NCBI RefSeq assembly: GCF_032917945.1
Contig: NZ_CP136624.1
Coordinates: 5,456,001 to 5,520,000 of the forward strand
Reading direction: 5' to 3'
Source: Bradyrhizobium sp. sBnM-33
Lineage (GTDB): Bacteria; Pseudomonadota; Alphaproteobacteria; Rhizobiales; Xanthobacteraceae
DNA: 64,000 nt
Shown here: positions 33,601-40,899 of the stretch, piece after piece
How the letters are laid out: the number at the start of each line of letters is the position of its first letter
Numbering within the stretch: the first letter of the stretch is position 1
Translations under genes and position numbers: made by a program
The notes under the pieces: generated by a model
Databases searched by the model: none
What the model saw: only the letters and a program-made list of their open reading frames with translations
What the model was told of the DNA's origin: nothing

Positions 33601-34350
33601 AATACGCTCTGTACCCCGCTCGACGGACGCCAACTTGTCCGAACCTCCGATTAGATCAACGCGTTCAAGAAAAGCGGTCAGTGGCTTGCCCTTGAATGGG
33701 AGCGCATTAAGAAGCTGCTTGTGCTGTGCCTTTGCGCCCTTACTCTGAGGTTTGCTGCCGGACCGCGCCGCCGTGAGGGCGTCGGCAAGATCATCTGAGA
33801 TCGGGCGATTAGTGAAGAGCGTGTAGCGGAACTTTTCGCGCGTGGGCGCGGTGCCGTGCTTTCGGGAAAAGCCCGCATCAGCGGTCGCGAATTTCTTTAT
33901 GGTTTTCTTCGCATCTGAAAACCGCATGGGAGTTTGGTCACGGGCAACGGAATACTTGAACTGGGTAACGTCGATACGACTGGCTTTTGCGAAGGTCGGC
34001 TGCTTGCCATAGTAAAATGTGGCGTCGGCGATCTCGATCGCTTCCGTCGGCGCGCCATCTTCGATGTCTTTCGACAAGCCTTCGACCGTGATGCCGCAGA
34101 GTCCTTCGCGCGAATAGATGAGTTCGAGAGACCGCCGTGCTAGCCACGCTTCATGAAATTGATGACCATCCTTTGACGCACCAATGGGATCAATACCGGA
34201 GCGCTTCGAACGCAACGGCTTCTTCTTCGCGGGTTTCTTTTTGGCGGATTTTGGCAAGACGTTCCCGAATGGTGTTGTGGCGCAAAATAGCGAAATTTGT
34301 GATTCGCTATCATAGAGCGAAATTCGGTCGCGCCACGTCCGGTTGTGCAC
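27637..34350 (-). CDS. Giant nuclease-STAND NTPase, Avs-like anti-phage candidate
   Basis: This 2237-residue protein has three parts. Residues ~52-230 resemble the Cap4/DUF4297-type PD-(D/E)xK nucleases: GHQFHEAWLARRSL, Asp109 (IEIADATFYYG) and Gln130-x-Lys132 (VTQFKYS). Residues ~315-550 form a STAND-type NTPase with Walker A GGVGKT at 343-348, Walker B VVIMDAADNAA at ~440-450 and ATARPER near 482. The remaining ~1690 residues look largely helical and repeat-like, as in TPR-type sensors. This order matches Avs proteins, which sense phage proteins and cut DNA. The GTG at 34350 is preceded by AAGGA but spacing is long. It is alone on the minus strand. Confidence 0.8.
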   Translation of the reverse strand: MHNRTWRDRISLYDSESQISLFCATTPFGNVLPKSAKKKPAKKKPLRSKRSGIDPIGASKDGHQFHEAWLARRSLELIYSREGLCGITVEGLSKDIEDGAPTEAIEIADATFYYGKQPTFAKASRIDVTQFKYSVARDQTPMRFSDAKKTIKKFATADAGFSRKHGTAPTREKFRYTLFTNRPISDDLADALTAARSGSKPQSKGAKAQHKQLLNALPFKGKPLTAFLERVDLIGGSDKLASVERGTERIIADWSASNDIMVRARIGDLRKLIRDKNGAEGQKNKLIVKVDVLAALIPDQEEDDLLPTPDAFPPVGEVVERTQLTSFLSGLRSNGRWLIHAEGGVGKTVFVQSAAAQLRSTDEVVLFDCFGGGAYRSPIDERHRPERGLMHIVNELACRGLCDPILPRSSEPTEVIRSAIERFGQALLALRRTKPSARLVVIMDAADNAADEAEKRSQLSFPKALLESLTLRAPIDGLIVIATARPERQDLAIGTAECSTFKIEPFTAQETAAFVLARRPEATPAQITALRSRSEGNPRVLANLIEPDRSLAGETESTEKVPLDSLIEDRIERAIKLADSKGAKSGAIDSFLCALAVLPPPVPVDEMALAFRLSKEEASSLAADLAPLLERTKHGLIFRDEPTETLVKRKYASKLSLIDAVVARLTDAQGTSVYAARALPPLLSAMGRVDDLRRLAFDTRFPPELDSEVPKRAIRLVRVKMALRAAAKVRDFDAATDLLVELSALALVNQRGDQYLANNPDLVVGLADPESLRRLFEMKLGWVGERHSRLAIAYTLDHDLGTAYGHAVRADEWIRWSYNQDDDTMMRKHRADEDEHVAIPFYLTVDARQAVAARYVGQFNADFGYKLAGRLLSLLSMANILGKLPEWSATMEQFARSKEAPPALLSAALSYVSSDVDATLILRQLAARQKKPTDPQAYVPRDQDSFRASLLRCALRACVLDLGPEAKAILEQASPRRYDFWGLSDPWPTSYVLPWTLAASIEAVLSDRELTLFDCLPAQLWRVVEGVDVPEDLAAQEKLLHDALKADPPYESRAVQREGAAASKSQLSSSDRHRVSDNVRDRVLPVLRLGHRVVSLLRAKTPADKKAATIAFFASWRDEQKAVQESIWSRQKHQRFLDELHSTCALCLLPSIAVLDSETAALLEQCIEKADYIYAHARIQFVELLSGYPECHAFAGRAATAALKVISLEDEVQQRAGLFARLARALLPANKTEANFLFKRGLTELDAIGSGDHAFMNELLAFAASVQGGPVNPAAALRLAKICELNNYDSHKFPWPLTGKAFSRIWGTKYLAQIARWHDRDKVDLELTLPAALSFLVRDRKLPPADCVLLLGLTEPVGMWDWGWRDLFDSLLTATTDVAVFHEVLNQFERAFPTGSYVRYLTEIREVLLKKPEIMSALSPRLDSLEAEDNARRRVDRNSRSTPLDAEHVAASVRRQHESQAEIKAAIAATDPLDAAALETLVEKLEQHDRALDAKVVAFKALWPRIAYADREKHIEAVALSRNLELFSKNELLKIMKEVWQADSPSALASVDGLAKRLVSAHAEQLMSADWGFSWELNKLAELTRASRTDLAIDLVTEAITRDLEAAATTWLNLASLTSTAADPSVPTAALERLLDDATGRLADEVGDGVWRTDLDPGDDPEGVVAGLIWFCLGSPEALSRWRASHVVRACARNGRWPLIAKLFGKLRTSGAGAFQDQAIPFMVLHAKFWFLLAVARVALDFPNDVAKFAGPLEAIALDDSFPHVGIRQVALTILKTCLGKSKNSGAEAILKRIASVHVSKFPKPEKAQYVSGELWHRPKDVPEPQPHFHFDYDFEKYKVTGLGRLFGLPQWQTGDRCIGWIRKLWPTATSMYDYAGRRKPGDDYREGTKDRLHSYGMYLAWHALALTAGELFLERPVARVESYEDSWDDFLSDYRVTRRDGLWLSDGTDRYPARAREELMAEDDKDKRPTDDQDTLLKLAGICEEHKLSADFIASGNWSSPDNIRVDISTALVPADKADRAAVAVGTSPEFHMYLPTAQAYENEDEDEDDNYRHRDNAPCIEWMSRREAYAKLDEYDLYGSRAAIQRDRLTMAFNKEYCLVSSDPWWATWRNPSNEIAYTAEAWGVHQGEGRSAKAEEGDTVTCRTDFLLKVLQKSGCSLLILIKLELFIERNRYSDDEGESKFVHSWVTAIVDQEGTVKLIRPTDADRTIVENLPHEAKYSLSKRFAALTKGKGN

Positions 34351-34566
34351 CGAAGGCGCTGTTTTTCCTTTATAGATTTCTCATTGCTCGCAGCGTACCG
34401 GCCGTCCCCACTGCCGGCTAGGGCGAAGCAGCAGACTTGTCCCATGATACGAACTGCCGCGACTATAATCCCAGCGATGTGATGGTGGATACCAAGTCTG
34501 AAACTCTCAAGGCTCGCGCGCCCTGACCGGAGCTTTAGGTAGGCCGGGAGAGAATTTTGGCGCTGC

Positions 34567-34589
34567 GTTGCTACTGAAATTGCTACTGA
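34567..34589. repeat. 23-base direct repeat near the right end (copy 2)
   Basis: Identical to 18499-18521: two TTGCTACTGA decamers starting at 34568 and 34580. It lies 117 bases inside the right attachment site and upstream of the giant gene, in the same orientation as copy 1. Confidence 0.7.
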
Positions 34590-34706
34590 ACAGCCGGGTA
34601 CGACTAGGGAAGGCAACGAAAAGAGAACGCTGAATACGTCAAAGTTACAAAACAAATCAATTCGATAAGGGGTTAGGAGGGTCTAGGCGGGACATCGGCA
34701 GTAGAA

Positions 34707-34745
34707 TTTCAAGACCGGTGCCTTAAACCACTCGGCCACCCTTCC
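34707..34745. repeat. Right attachment site, displaced 5' half of tRNA-Ser
   Basis: This 39-base copy of the 5' half of tRNA-Ser (anticodon loop to base 1) has two mismatches to the intact gene. It has no following 3' half, so it cannot make a tRNA. It marks the right end of the element and probably represents the original chromosomal 5' half. Confidence 0.85.
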
Positions 34746-35177
34746 TTGCCTTTACGATCAAGCGCTTAGCCGATGCGAAGGTGAAAACACAAGAGAAGAA
34801 ATTGGATTTGGCGCCCTAGCCGGGAAGGGGCGATGAAAACGGTGCCGTCCCGTCGGGCAAGATCGACAATCGCCCGATGGCATCAATCAATGCGCTCCGC
34901 AAATCGACCGGCCGGCACAAGCCACGGCCGTTGAAGTGCGGCGCAGGACACGCGGCATCTTCGAGACAGCGGTCGAGGGAGCGGCCGATGCCTCCGCTCC
35001 CGCAACTCTCGGTGCCGGGCTGATCCGCGGGGCGCCTTAGCGCGTGAACATCAAGAACAGCAGGTCACCTGCCCGCAGGTTACGAATGGGGCGGCATCAG
35101 CCGCAAAGCGGGCGCTTGTCAATTCTTGCCGGGATCGCGTCGTCTAGCCCCGTCGCGGCAATTGGTTCGTGTACTGC
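34746..35177. other. Intergenic stretch right of the element
   Basis: About 430 bases without a supported gene. It probably contains the original promoter of the interrupted tRNA-Ser gene, reading leftward into 34745. No clear terminator or repeat was identified. Confidence 0.35.
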
Positions 35178-35276
35178 TTAACCGAAAGCAACGGCCAGCA
35201 GGCCGGAGCACAGCAGCACGAAGCTGGCCGTTGCCAGGGCAAGAAATCCATTGGAGACAATGTCGTGGTTGCGCAT
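35178..35276 (-). CDS. 32-residue single-pass membrane peptide
   Basis: A short frame encodes MRNHDIVSNGFLALATASFV followed by LLCSGLLAVAFG: a polar N-terminus and one membrane helix, ending right at the helix. It stands 109 bases downstream of another tiny membrane peptide on the same strand. Ribosome-binding support is weak (GGTAGG). No family can be named, but the clean helix and the neighbouring peptide of similar design make it plausible. Confidence 0.5.
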   Translation of the reverse strand: MRNHDIVSNGFLALATASFVLLCSGLLAVAFG

Positions 35277-35385
35277 GAGACACCTACCACATCAGATGCT
35301 CGTTAAGCTTTCCGAATCCCTGATCGGACCTACCGAGCCATTCTCTCTGAAGCGCGGGCGGCTAGCGCCGCCGGCCCTTCAAACG

Positions 35386-35475
35386 TCACGCTCGGTAACG
35401 ATAGCCTTCAAACGCATGGGCAAGGAAAATGCCTGCGCTCACTAGGCCCATCACCGCTGTTACTGTCTCGATCAT
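35386..35475 (-). CDS. 29-residue membrane peptide
   Basis: This frame encodes MIETVTAVMGLVSAGIFLAH followed by AFEGYRYRA, with one membrane helix and a basic-aromatic tail. AAAGGA lies upstream of the ATG. I believe very similar short hypothetical proteins are annotated in Bradyrhizobium genomes, but I cannot verify this here. Its function is unknown. Confidence 0.55.
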   Translation of the reverse strand: MIETVTAVMGLVSAGIFLAHAFEGYRYRA

Positions 35476-35816
35476 CGCACAAATCCTTTGCGCCCCTGCA
35501 GCGCACAGAACGACTGCACCGTTGCACAGTCAAAAAGATTCACAGGCCAGAATCGCATATCGGTCGTGAGTGATGATTTGATGCAACAGATTGTCTGAAA
35601 GCGGCACAGGACGGCTACGACGAAGGGCGCACACACAGCGAATCGAAGCGTTGCCGCCATAGTTCGACGGGACGCAAAGCAACCATTCATTCACCACGCA
35701 AGACCAGACCCCATTTCCGCCGTGTTCCGGTTGCGATATCTTCACCACCTGATGCGGAGGTGGGGCGCATCGTGGGGTAAGGCCGCAATGCTTCGACAGG
35801 CAGTCGGCCGCTGAAA
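35476..35816. other. Intergenic region upstream of rlpA
   Basis: About 340 bases between a minus-strand peptide and plus-strand rlpA. Only short conflicting frames are present. It should contain divergent promoters, but I cannot place them. Confidence 0.35.
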
Positions 35817-36755
35817 ATGGTAGTTGGGGTGATGGGGATTCGACGGCCAACAACAATCGTTCTGGCGGTTCGTGGTACGGTTGCCGTGGCAACATGCCTT
35901 GTCCTCGCCAATTGCGCCTCATCAGACAAATTCGCCAGGCGGATCGATCCCAAATACGGTGTCTCCTCCAGCCCCCGCGTGGTGGCGTTTGGAGAGCCCG
36001 TGCCGAAGGGCGGGGGAACTTACCGTATCGGCAAGCCTTACACCGTCGCGGGTCGGGCCTACGTGCCGGAAGAGGATCCGAACTATCGCGCGGAGGGAAT
36101 GGCCTCCTGGTATGGCGATGATTTCCACGGCCGGCTGACCGCCAATGGCGAGGTTTTCGATATGACGTCGCTGACGGCGGCCCATCCGACCCTGCCGATC
36201 CCGAGCTACGCCCGCGTCACCAATGTCCGCAACGGCAAGTCGCTGATCGTGCGCGTCAACGACCGCGGCCCTTACCACGGCAACCGCCTCATCGACGTCT
36301 CGAACAAGGCTGCGGAACTGCTCGATTTCAAAGCAAATGGCGTCGCTCGGGTGCGGGTTGAATATGTCGGCCGCGCCCCGCTTGAGGGTTCCGACGACCG
36401 CCAGCTCCTGGCGACGCTGCGGACCGGCGAGCCCGCGCCGTCCCCGGCCACGGTCCGGGTCGCTTCGGCCCGCCCGTTTGTTCCCGAGATGCCGTCGTCC
36501 GCGGGCCGAATCCGGGGCGAGGTGCCGATGCCGGAGGGACGCCCCTATAGCCTCGGCAATACCGCAGCGGACCATGCCTCGATCAACGCGACCTCGGAAA
36601 TGTCGGCCTCCAGCCGCTCGCGCGGCCGTGCCGCGGAAAATCCGCGGGCCGTGTCCTACGAGAACGAGGCCAGCTATGTGGCGCCACGCCAGGCTTACCT
36701 GCCGGTCGATCCACGCGGTCCAAGCGAAGTGCTCAGCGGCCGCGGGCTGTACTAG
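35817..36755 (+). CDS. rlpA: RlpA-like septal ring lytic transglycosylase lipoprotein
   Basis: RlpA-type proteins are outer-membrane lipoproteins that cleave naked glycan strands at the septum. The 312-residue protein has a signal peptide with a lipobox-like LANC. The double-psi beta-barrel domain follows: GMASWYGDDFHGRLTANGE, MTSLTAAHPTLP, and VRVNDRGPYHGNRLIDVS, including the catalytic Asp of NDRGP. The C-terminal ~110 residues are low-complexity with no SPOR domain, so septal targeting may differ from the E. coli protein. The stop overlaps the convergent hydrolase stop. Confidence 0.9.
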   Translation: MVVGVMGIRRPTTIVLAVRGTVAVATCLVLANCASSDKFARRIDPKYGVSSSPRVVAFGEPVPKGGGTYRIGKPYTVAGRAYVPEEDPNYRAEGMASWYGDDFHGRLTANGEVFDMTSLTAAHPTLPIPSYARVTNVRNGKSLIVRVNDRGPYHGNRLIDVSNKAAELLDFKANGVARVRVEYVGRAPLEGSDDRQLLATLRTGEPAPSPATVRVASARPFVPEMPSSAGRIRGEVPMPEGRPYSLGNTAADHASINATSEMSASSRSRGRAAENPRAVSYENEASYVAPRQAYLPVDPRGPSEVLSGRGLY

Positions 36756-37696
36756 CCTTTCAGGAACGCGATCAGGGCGCCGTTGACCTCATCAGGCCGC
36801 TCCTGCTGAATCCAGTGACCGGCCCCGTCGAGTATGAGCTTTTGCCGCAAGTTCGGCAGCACGCGCTCCATCTCCTTCACCAGCTTGGCGCCGATCAGCC
36901 CGGTGATGACACCATCCTTCGATCCCGCGATGAACAGCGATGGCTGGTGGATTTGCGCGCCTTGCCAGGGTGCGGTCAGTTCCCAATTGCGGTCGATGTT
37001 GCGATACCAATTCAGTCCGCCGCGAAAGCCGGACTCCTGATAGACAGCCGCGAAATAGGCGAGGTCGGCCTCGGTCAGCCAGCCCGGCAACGGCCGATTC
37101 GGATCGGCGCCAGCGAGAAATCCCTTGCCTTCCTGAACAAATTGGTGGGCCGCCGGATCAGAGAACCCGCGCCCGGCCAGCACGATTCGCATCGTCTCTG
37201 CGACATCGCGCTCGAATTCGGCCTCTGCCACACCCGGCGCCTGAAAATACTGCCAGTAGAAATTGGTGATGCCGTTATTTCGCAGGGTCTCCAGCGGCAG
37301 GCCGCGTCCGCGGGAGGGGGGCGGAACGCTGAGGCCCGCCACCTTGGTGAAGATATCGGGCCGGAACATCGCCGCGTGCCAGGCAACCGGCGCGCCCCAG
37401 TCATGACCGACAATGACGGCCTGCTTTTCGCCAAGTGCCGCCACCAGCGCAACCATGTCGCCGACATTGTGGAAGATGGTGTAGGCGCCGACGTCCGCCG
37501 GCGCGCTGGTCCGGCCGAACCCCCGCATGTCGGGGGCTACGACATGGAAACCGGCTTCCGCGATGGCTCCGACCTGGTGCCGCCAGGAGTAGGATAGCTC
37601 GGGCCAGCCATGGCAGAGCAGCACCAGCGGCCCCTGGCCCTGTTCGACAACAAAGAAGTCGAGCCCGTTGACGGAAAGAGTGCGTGAGGTTGGCAT
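36752..37696 (-). CDS. Alpha/beta-hydrolase, epoxide hydrolase-like
   Basis: This 314-residue hydrolase begins MPTSRTLSVNGLDFFVVEQG. It has the oxyanion HGWPELSYSWRHQ, the nucleophile elbow VGHDWGAPVAW (Asp nucleophile, as in epoxide hydrolases and dehalogenases), and the catalytic His in LILDGAGHWIQQE. NWYRN is typical of the epoxide-hydrolase cap. The likely reaction is hydrolysis of epoxides, but the substrate is unknown. The frame stays open far upstream to 38632, but that part is antisense to the carboxypeptidase gene; the ATG at 37696 starts the conserved domain. Confidence 0.9.
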   Translation of the reverse strand: MPTSRTLSVNGLDFFVVEQGQGPLVLLCHGWPELSYSWRHQVGAIAEAGFHVVAPDMRGFGRTSAPADVGAYTIFHNVGDMVALVAALGEKQAVIVGHDWGAPVAWHAAMFRPDIFTKVAGLSVPPPSRGRGLPLETLRNNGITNFYWQYFQAPGVAEAEFERDVAETMRIVLAGRGFSDPAAHQFVQEGKGFLAGADPNRPLPGWLTEADLAYFAAVYQESGFRGGLNWYRNIDRNWELTAPWQGAQIHQPSLFIAGSKDGVITGLIGAKLVKEMERVLPNLRQKLILDGAGHWIQQERPDEVNGALIAFLKG

Positions 37697-37861
37697 CGCG
37701 TTTCCGCCCTGTTTTTCGTATCTTGTCCGGAAATTGCAGCATCGCAACGATACGTTTCTTCGTTCGGCACCGCAATCCAATCGACACCGCCACAAGTCCA
37801 AAAACCTGTGTTGTTTGCGATACTTCCAACTGTTAGAACGCACGGATTCAGGACATCGCCG

Positions 37862-39124
37862 ATGGCAGCAGAGACTTCCGTTTCCCGCGAATCCGACACG
37901 GCGGCCATCTTCCCGTGGCGCGGCCTGATGGCCGCCGTCTTCGCGCTCTCGGTCGGCTGGGGCGGCATCGTGTATGCCGCCAACAACAGCGTGCAGGGCG
38001 CACCGAAGAAGGACGACGGCGGCTTCGATGGCGATGCGCCGACCGCGATCCTGGTCGAGGCTTCCAGCGGTAGCGTGCTGTTCGAGAAGAACGCCGACGA
38101 ATTGCGGGCGCCGTCCAGCATGATGAAGCTGATGACGGTCGAGGTGGTGTTCGATGCCATCAAGCAGGGCAAGGTCAAACCGACAGACGAATATCGGATC
38201 AGCGAGAACGCCTGGCGCAAGGGTGGCGCGCCGGCCGGCGGCTCGACCATGTTTGCCATTCTCAACAGCAAGGTGTCGGTGGACGACCTGCTGAAGGGCG
38301 CGATCATCCAGAGCGGCAACGATTCCTGCATTGCGCTTGCCGAAGGCATGGCCGGCAACGAGCGGATTTTTGCCGCCGATTTCATGACCAAACGGGCGCG
38401 CGAACTCGGCCTGACGAGATCGACCTTCGGAAACTCCAGCGGGCTGCCGGACCCTGCCAACAAGATGACGGTTCGTGAACTGGCCAAACTCGCCCGCCAC
38501 CTGATCCTGACCTATCCGGACATGTACAAATTGTTCGGCGAGCGAGAATTCACCTGGAACAAGATCCGGCAGCAGAACCGCAATCCGCTGCTGAACACGC
38601 TGAATGGCGCTGATGGGTTGAAGACCGGCCACACCAAGGAGGGCGGCTACGGCATGGTCGGCTCGGCTGTGCAGAACGACACGAGGCTGATTGTCGTGAT
38701 CAACGGACTAGATGATCCCGACGATCGTGCCTCAGAGGCCAAGAAGATGCTGGAATGGGGTTTTCGCAATTTCGAGACGCGCACGCTGTTCGCGGCCAAC
38801 CAGCAGGTCGGCTACGCCAAGGTATTTGGCGGCGAAAGCCGCTCGGTGAAGCTTGCCAGCCCCGAGCCGATCAAGGTGATGGTGCCGAAGAACGGCAACG
38901 AGAAACTGATCGCACGCATTGTCTACAACGGCCCGGTTCGTGCGCCGATCCAATCCGGCCAAAAGGTCGGCGTCGTCAAGGTGTGGCGGGGCCAAAACAT
39001 CGCCGTGGAGGCGCCGGTCTATGCGGCTGAAGCGGTCGGCACCGGTTCGACCGTGCGTCGCGCCATCGACGGGGTCAGCGAGCTCGTCATCGGCGTGTTC
39101 CGCGCGAGCGCAGAGAAGCTCTGA
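37862..39124 (+). CDS. dacC: D-alanyl-D-alanine carboxypeptidase (penicillin-binding protein, class of PBP5/6)
   Basis: This 420-residue periplasmic enzyme trims the terminal D-Ala of peptidoglycan side chains. The three penicillin-binding motifs are present: SMMK (Ser86-Lys89), SGN (151-153) and KTG (254-256). A hydrophobic segment (LMAAVFALSVGWGGIVYAA) directs export. The C-terminal PBP5-type domain follows (KVFGGESRSVKL onward). The ATG at 37862 is taken as the start because the export segment follows it closely; a longer in-frame extension from 37808 is less likely. tmk follows 2 bases after the stop. The exact dac paralogue name is tentative. Confidence 0.92.
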   Translation: MAAETSVSRESDTAAIFPWRGLMAAVFALSVGWGGIVYAANNSVQGAPKKDDGGFDGDAPTAILVEASSGSVLFEKNADELRAPSSMMKLMTVEVVFDAIKQGKVKPTDEYRISENAWRKGGAPAGGSTMFAILNSKVSVDDLLKGAIIQSGNDSCIALAEGMAGNERIFAADFMTKRARELGLTRSTFGNSSGLPDPANKMTVRELAKLARHLILTYPDMYKLFGEREFTWNKIRQQNRNPLLNTLNGADGLKTGHTKEGGYGMVGSAVQNDTRLIVVINGLDDPDDRASEAKKMLEWGFRNFETRTLFAANQQVGYAKVFGGESRSVKLASPEPIKVMVPKNGNEKLIARIVYNGPVRAPIQSGQKVGVVKVWRGQNIAVEAPVYAAEAVGTGSTVRRAIDGVSELVIGVFRASAEKL

Positions 39125-39126
39125 GC

Positions 39127-39813
39127 ATGACCCAGGCAACGCTGCACCGGCCCTCCGGACGCGGGAAGTTCATTACGTTTGAAGGCGGCGAGGGCTCGGG
39201 CAAGTCCACGCAGATCAAGAAGCTCGCCGAGCGCCTTACGGCGGCAAAGCTGCGCGTGATTGTCACCCGCGAGCCCGGCGGCTCGCCGGGCGCCGAAATC
39301 ATGCGGCATCTCGTGCTGTCGGGAATGGGCAAGCTGCTGGGACCGGACGCGGAGACATTGCTGTTCGCCGCCGCCCGCGACGATCACGTTCGCACCGTCA
39401 TCCAGCCCGCGCTCAGCCAGGGAACATGGGTGCTGTGCGACCGCTTCTCGGATTCGACCCGCGCCTACCAGGGCAGCCTGGGTCAGGTCTCTCCGATCGT
39501 GCTCAACGCCATGCAGCGCGTCACCATCGGTGATCTGAAGCCGGACCTCACCATCATTCTGGACATCCCGGTTGAAGTTGGTTTGCAGCGCGCGGCCGCT
39601 CGCCGCGGCAGCGGCGTACCTGACCGCTTTGAGTCAGAAAACCTGCAATTCCATCAGGACCTGCGCAACGCCTACAAGCAAATCGCCGCCGAAGACCCGC
39701 AGCGCTGTGTGCTGATCGACGCCAATGCCGATGCCGACACGGTTGCTGCCCGCGTCTGGACGGCGTTGCGCGAGCGCGTGTTCGCAATCCCGAGCCCGGC
39801 GGGGACAACATGA
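39127..39813 (+). CDS. tmk: Thymidylate kinase
   Basis: Tmk phosphorylates dTMP to dTDP for DNA synthesis in the cytoplasm. The 228-residue protein has Walker A FEGGEGSGKST, the TREPGGSPGAE dTMP-binding loop, the DR(Y/F) motif in LCDRFSDSTRAYQG, and a LID region with RRGSGVPDRFE. The start is 2 bases after dacC, and the 3' end overlaps holB by 4 bases, so the three genes form a tight unit. The family is well known and the length is normal. Confidence 0.97.
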   Translation: MTQATLHRPSGRGKFITFEGGEGSGKSTQIKKLAERLTAAKLRVIVTREPGGSPGAEIMRHLVLSGMGKLLGPDAETLLFAAARDDHVRTVIQPALSQGTWVLCDRFSDSTRAYQGSLGQVSPIVLNAMQRVTIGDLKPDLTIILDIPVEVGLQRAAARRGSGVPDRFESENLQFHQDLRNAYKQIAAEDPQRCVLIDANADADTVAARVWTALRERVFAIPSPAGTT

Positions 39814-40850
39814 GCGCGCGCAAGGTCGAGCAGGAGACGGCGGTCAGGCATCCCCGCGAAACGGCCGATTTGTTCGGCCACCGCGAGGCGGAGACGGCGT
39901 TGCTGAATGCCTATCGCAGCGGCCGCATTCCGCATGCGTGGCTGATCGGAGGCCCGCAGGGCATCGGCAAGGCGACACTGGCCTATCGTATGGCCCGCTT
40001 CGTGCTTGCCAATCCCAATCCATTGCTGTCCTCGGTTCAGCGCGCCGAGACGCTGGCACTCGATCCGGGTGATCCCGTTGCGCGTCAGATCACCGCCGGC
40101 GCGCATGGCGGGCTGTTGGTGCTGGAACGCGGCCTCAACGATCGCGGCGTGATGCGGACCGTCATCACCGTCGATGAGACGCGGGAGACGATTTCGTTTT
40201 TCGGCTCGACCGCGGCGGTCGACGGCTGGCGCGTATGTATTGTCGATACCGTCGACGAGCTGAATCCAAACGCCGCGAACGCGCTGCTCAAGATCCTCGA
40301 GGAGCCGCCGCACCGATCGCTGTTTTTGCTTGTCAGCCATTCGCCGGCGCGCGCCCTGCCGACGATCCTGTCCCGCTGCCGCAAGCTGCCGCTGCGGCCG
40401 CTTGCGACCGACGACGTCATTCGTGCGGCAGCGCGGGCCACCGACATCGCACCCGATGATCCCGCACTGTCGGAAGCTGCCGATGCCTCGGAGGGAAGCG
40501 TGTCCCGCGCACTGACGCTGCTCGGCGGCGACGCGCTGAAGCTGCAACAGCGGACCGCGGCGCTGCTGGCGACCCTGCCGCAGGTCGACCCGCGTGAGCT
40601 GCATGCGCTTGGCGATGCGCTGGGCACCAGCGACCGGGTGGCGCTGGCTGCCTTCATCGACGGCATCGATCGCTGGATCGGCGAAAAGCTGCGCGTCGAC
40701 GACGCCAACGCGAATCTACCCCGCCTTGCACGGCTGGCGGAGGTATGGGAAAAGATCGTCTGCGCCGCGCGCGACACCGAAGCATACAATCTGGAGCGAA
40801 AACCGCTGGTTTTCTCGGTGTTCGGGATGCTCGCGGACGCGACGCGGTAA
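39810..40850 (+). CDS. holB: DNA polymerase III delta-prime subunit
   Basis: HolB is part of the clamp-loader complex that places the sliding clamp on DNA. The 346-residue product has an AAA+ module with GGPQGIGKATLAYR, the SRC-type motif LSRCRKLPLRPL, and LNPNAANALLKILEEPP, a hallmark of delta-prime and gamma subunits. The P-loop is slightly variant (IGKA), as in many alphaproteobacterial HolB proteins. It overlaps tmk by ATGA, which is the usual tmk-holB pairing, and metG follows. Confidence 0.96.
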   Translation: MSARKVEQETAVRHPRETADLFGHREAETALLNAYRSGRIPHAWLIGGPQGIGKATLAYRMARFVLANPNPLLSSVQRAETLALDPGDPVARQITAGAHGGLLVLERGLNDRGVMRTVITVDETRETISFFGSTAAVDGWRVCIVDTVDELNPNAANALLKILEEPPHRSLFLLVSHSPARALPTILSRCRKLPLRPLATDDVIRAAARATDIAPDDPALSEAADASEGSVSRALTLLGGDALKLQQRTAALLATLPQVDPRELHALGDALGTSDRVALAAFIDGIDRWIGEKLRVDDANANLPRLARLAEVWEKIVCAARDTEAYNLERKPLVFSVFGMLADATR

Positions 40851-40899
40851 CCCTCCGCCAGATATCAATCCCGACAGTCTATGAGCAATAAAGGAATTC

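Larger units (their letters stand above)
18407..34745. mobile_element. tRNA-Ser-integrated genomic element (about 16.3 kb)
   Basis: The element is bounded by the 5' half of tRNA-Ser at 18407-18445 and its copy at 34707-34745, giving a unit length of 16,300 bases. It carries, from the left, a tyrosine integrase, a Zn-ribbon protein, an excisionase-like HTH, a primase, a helicase, an HGGxSTG protein and cargo. The cargo is a 647-residue unknown protein, SIR2 and HNH remnants, and a giant nuclease-STAND protein. There are no capsid, terminase or conjugation genes, so it looks like a satellite-like or mobilisable island that relies on other elements for transfer. A 23-base direct repeat lies inside both ends. 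Confidence 0.88.

Noticed and set aside
34140..34655. Minus-strand frame of 171 residues at the start of the giant gene
   Set aside because: It overlaps the nuclease domain in a different frame and contains no motif. It ends in the AT-rich upstream region.
37697..38632. In-frame N-terminal extension of the epoxide hydrolase-like gene, making a 626-residue protein
   Set aside because: The extra part is antisense to the carboxypeptidase gene and has no conserved domain. The hydrolase fold begins at 37696.
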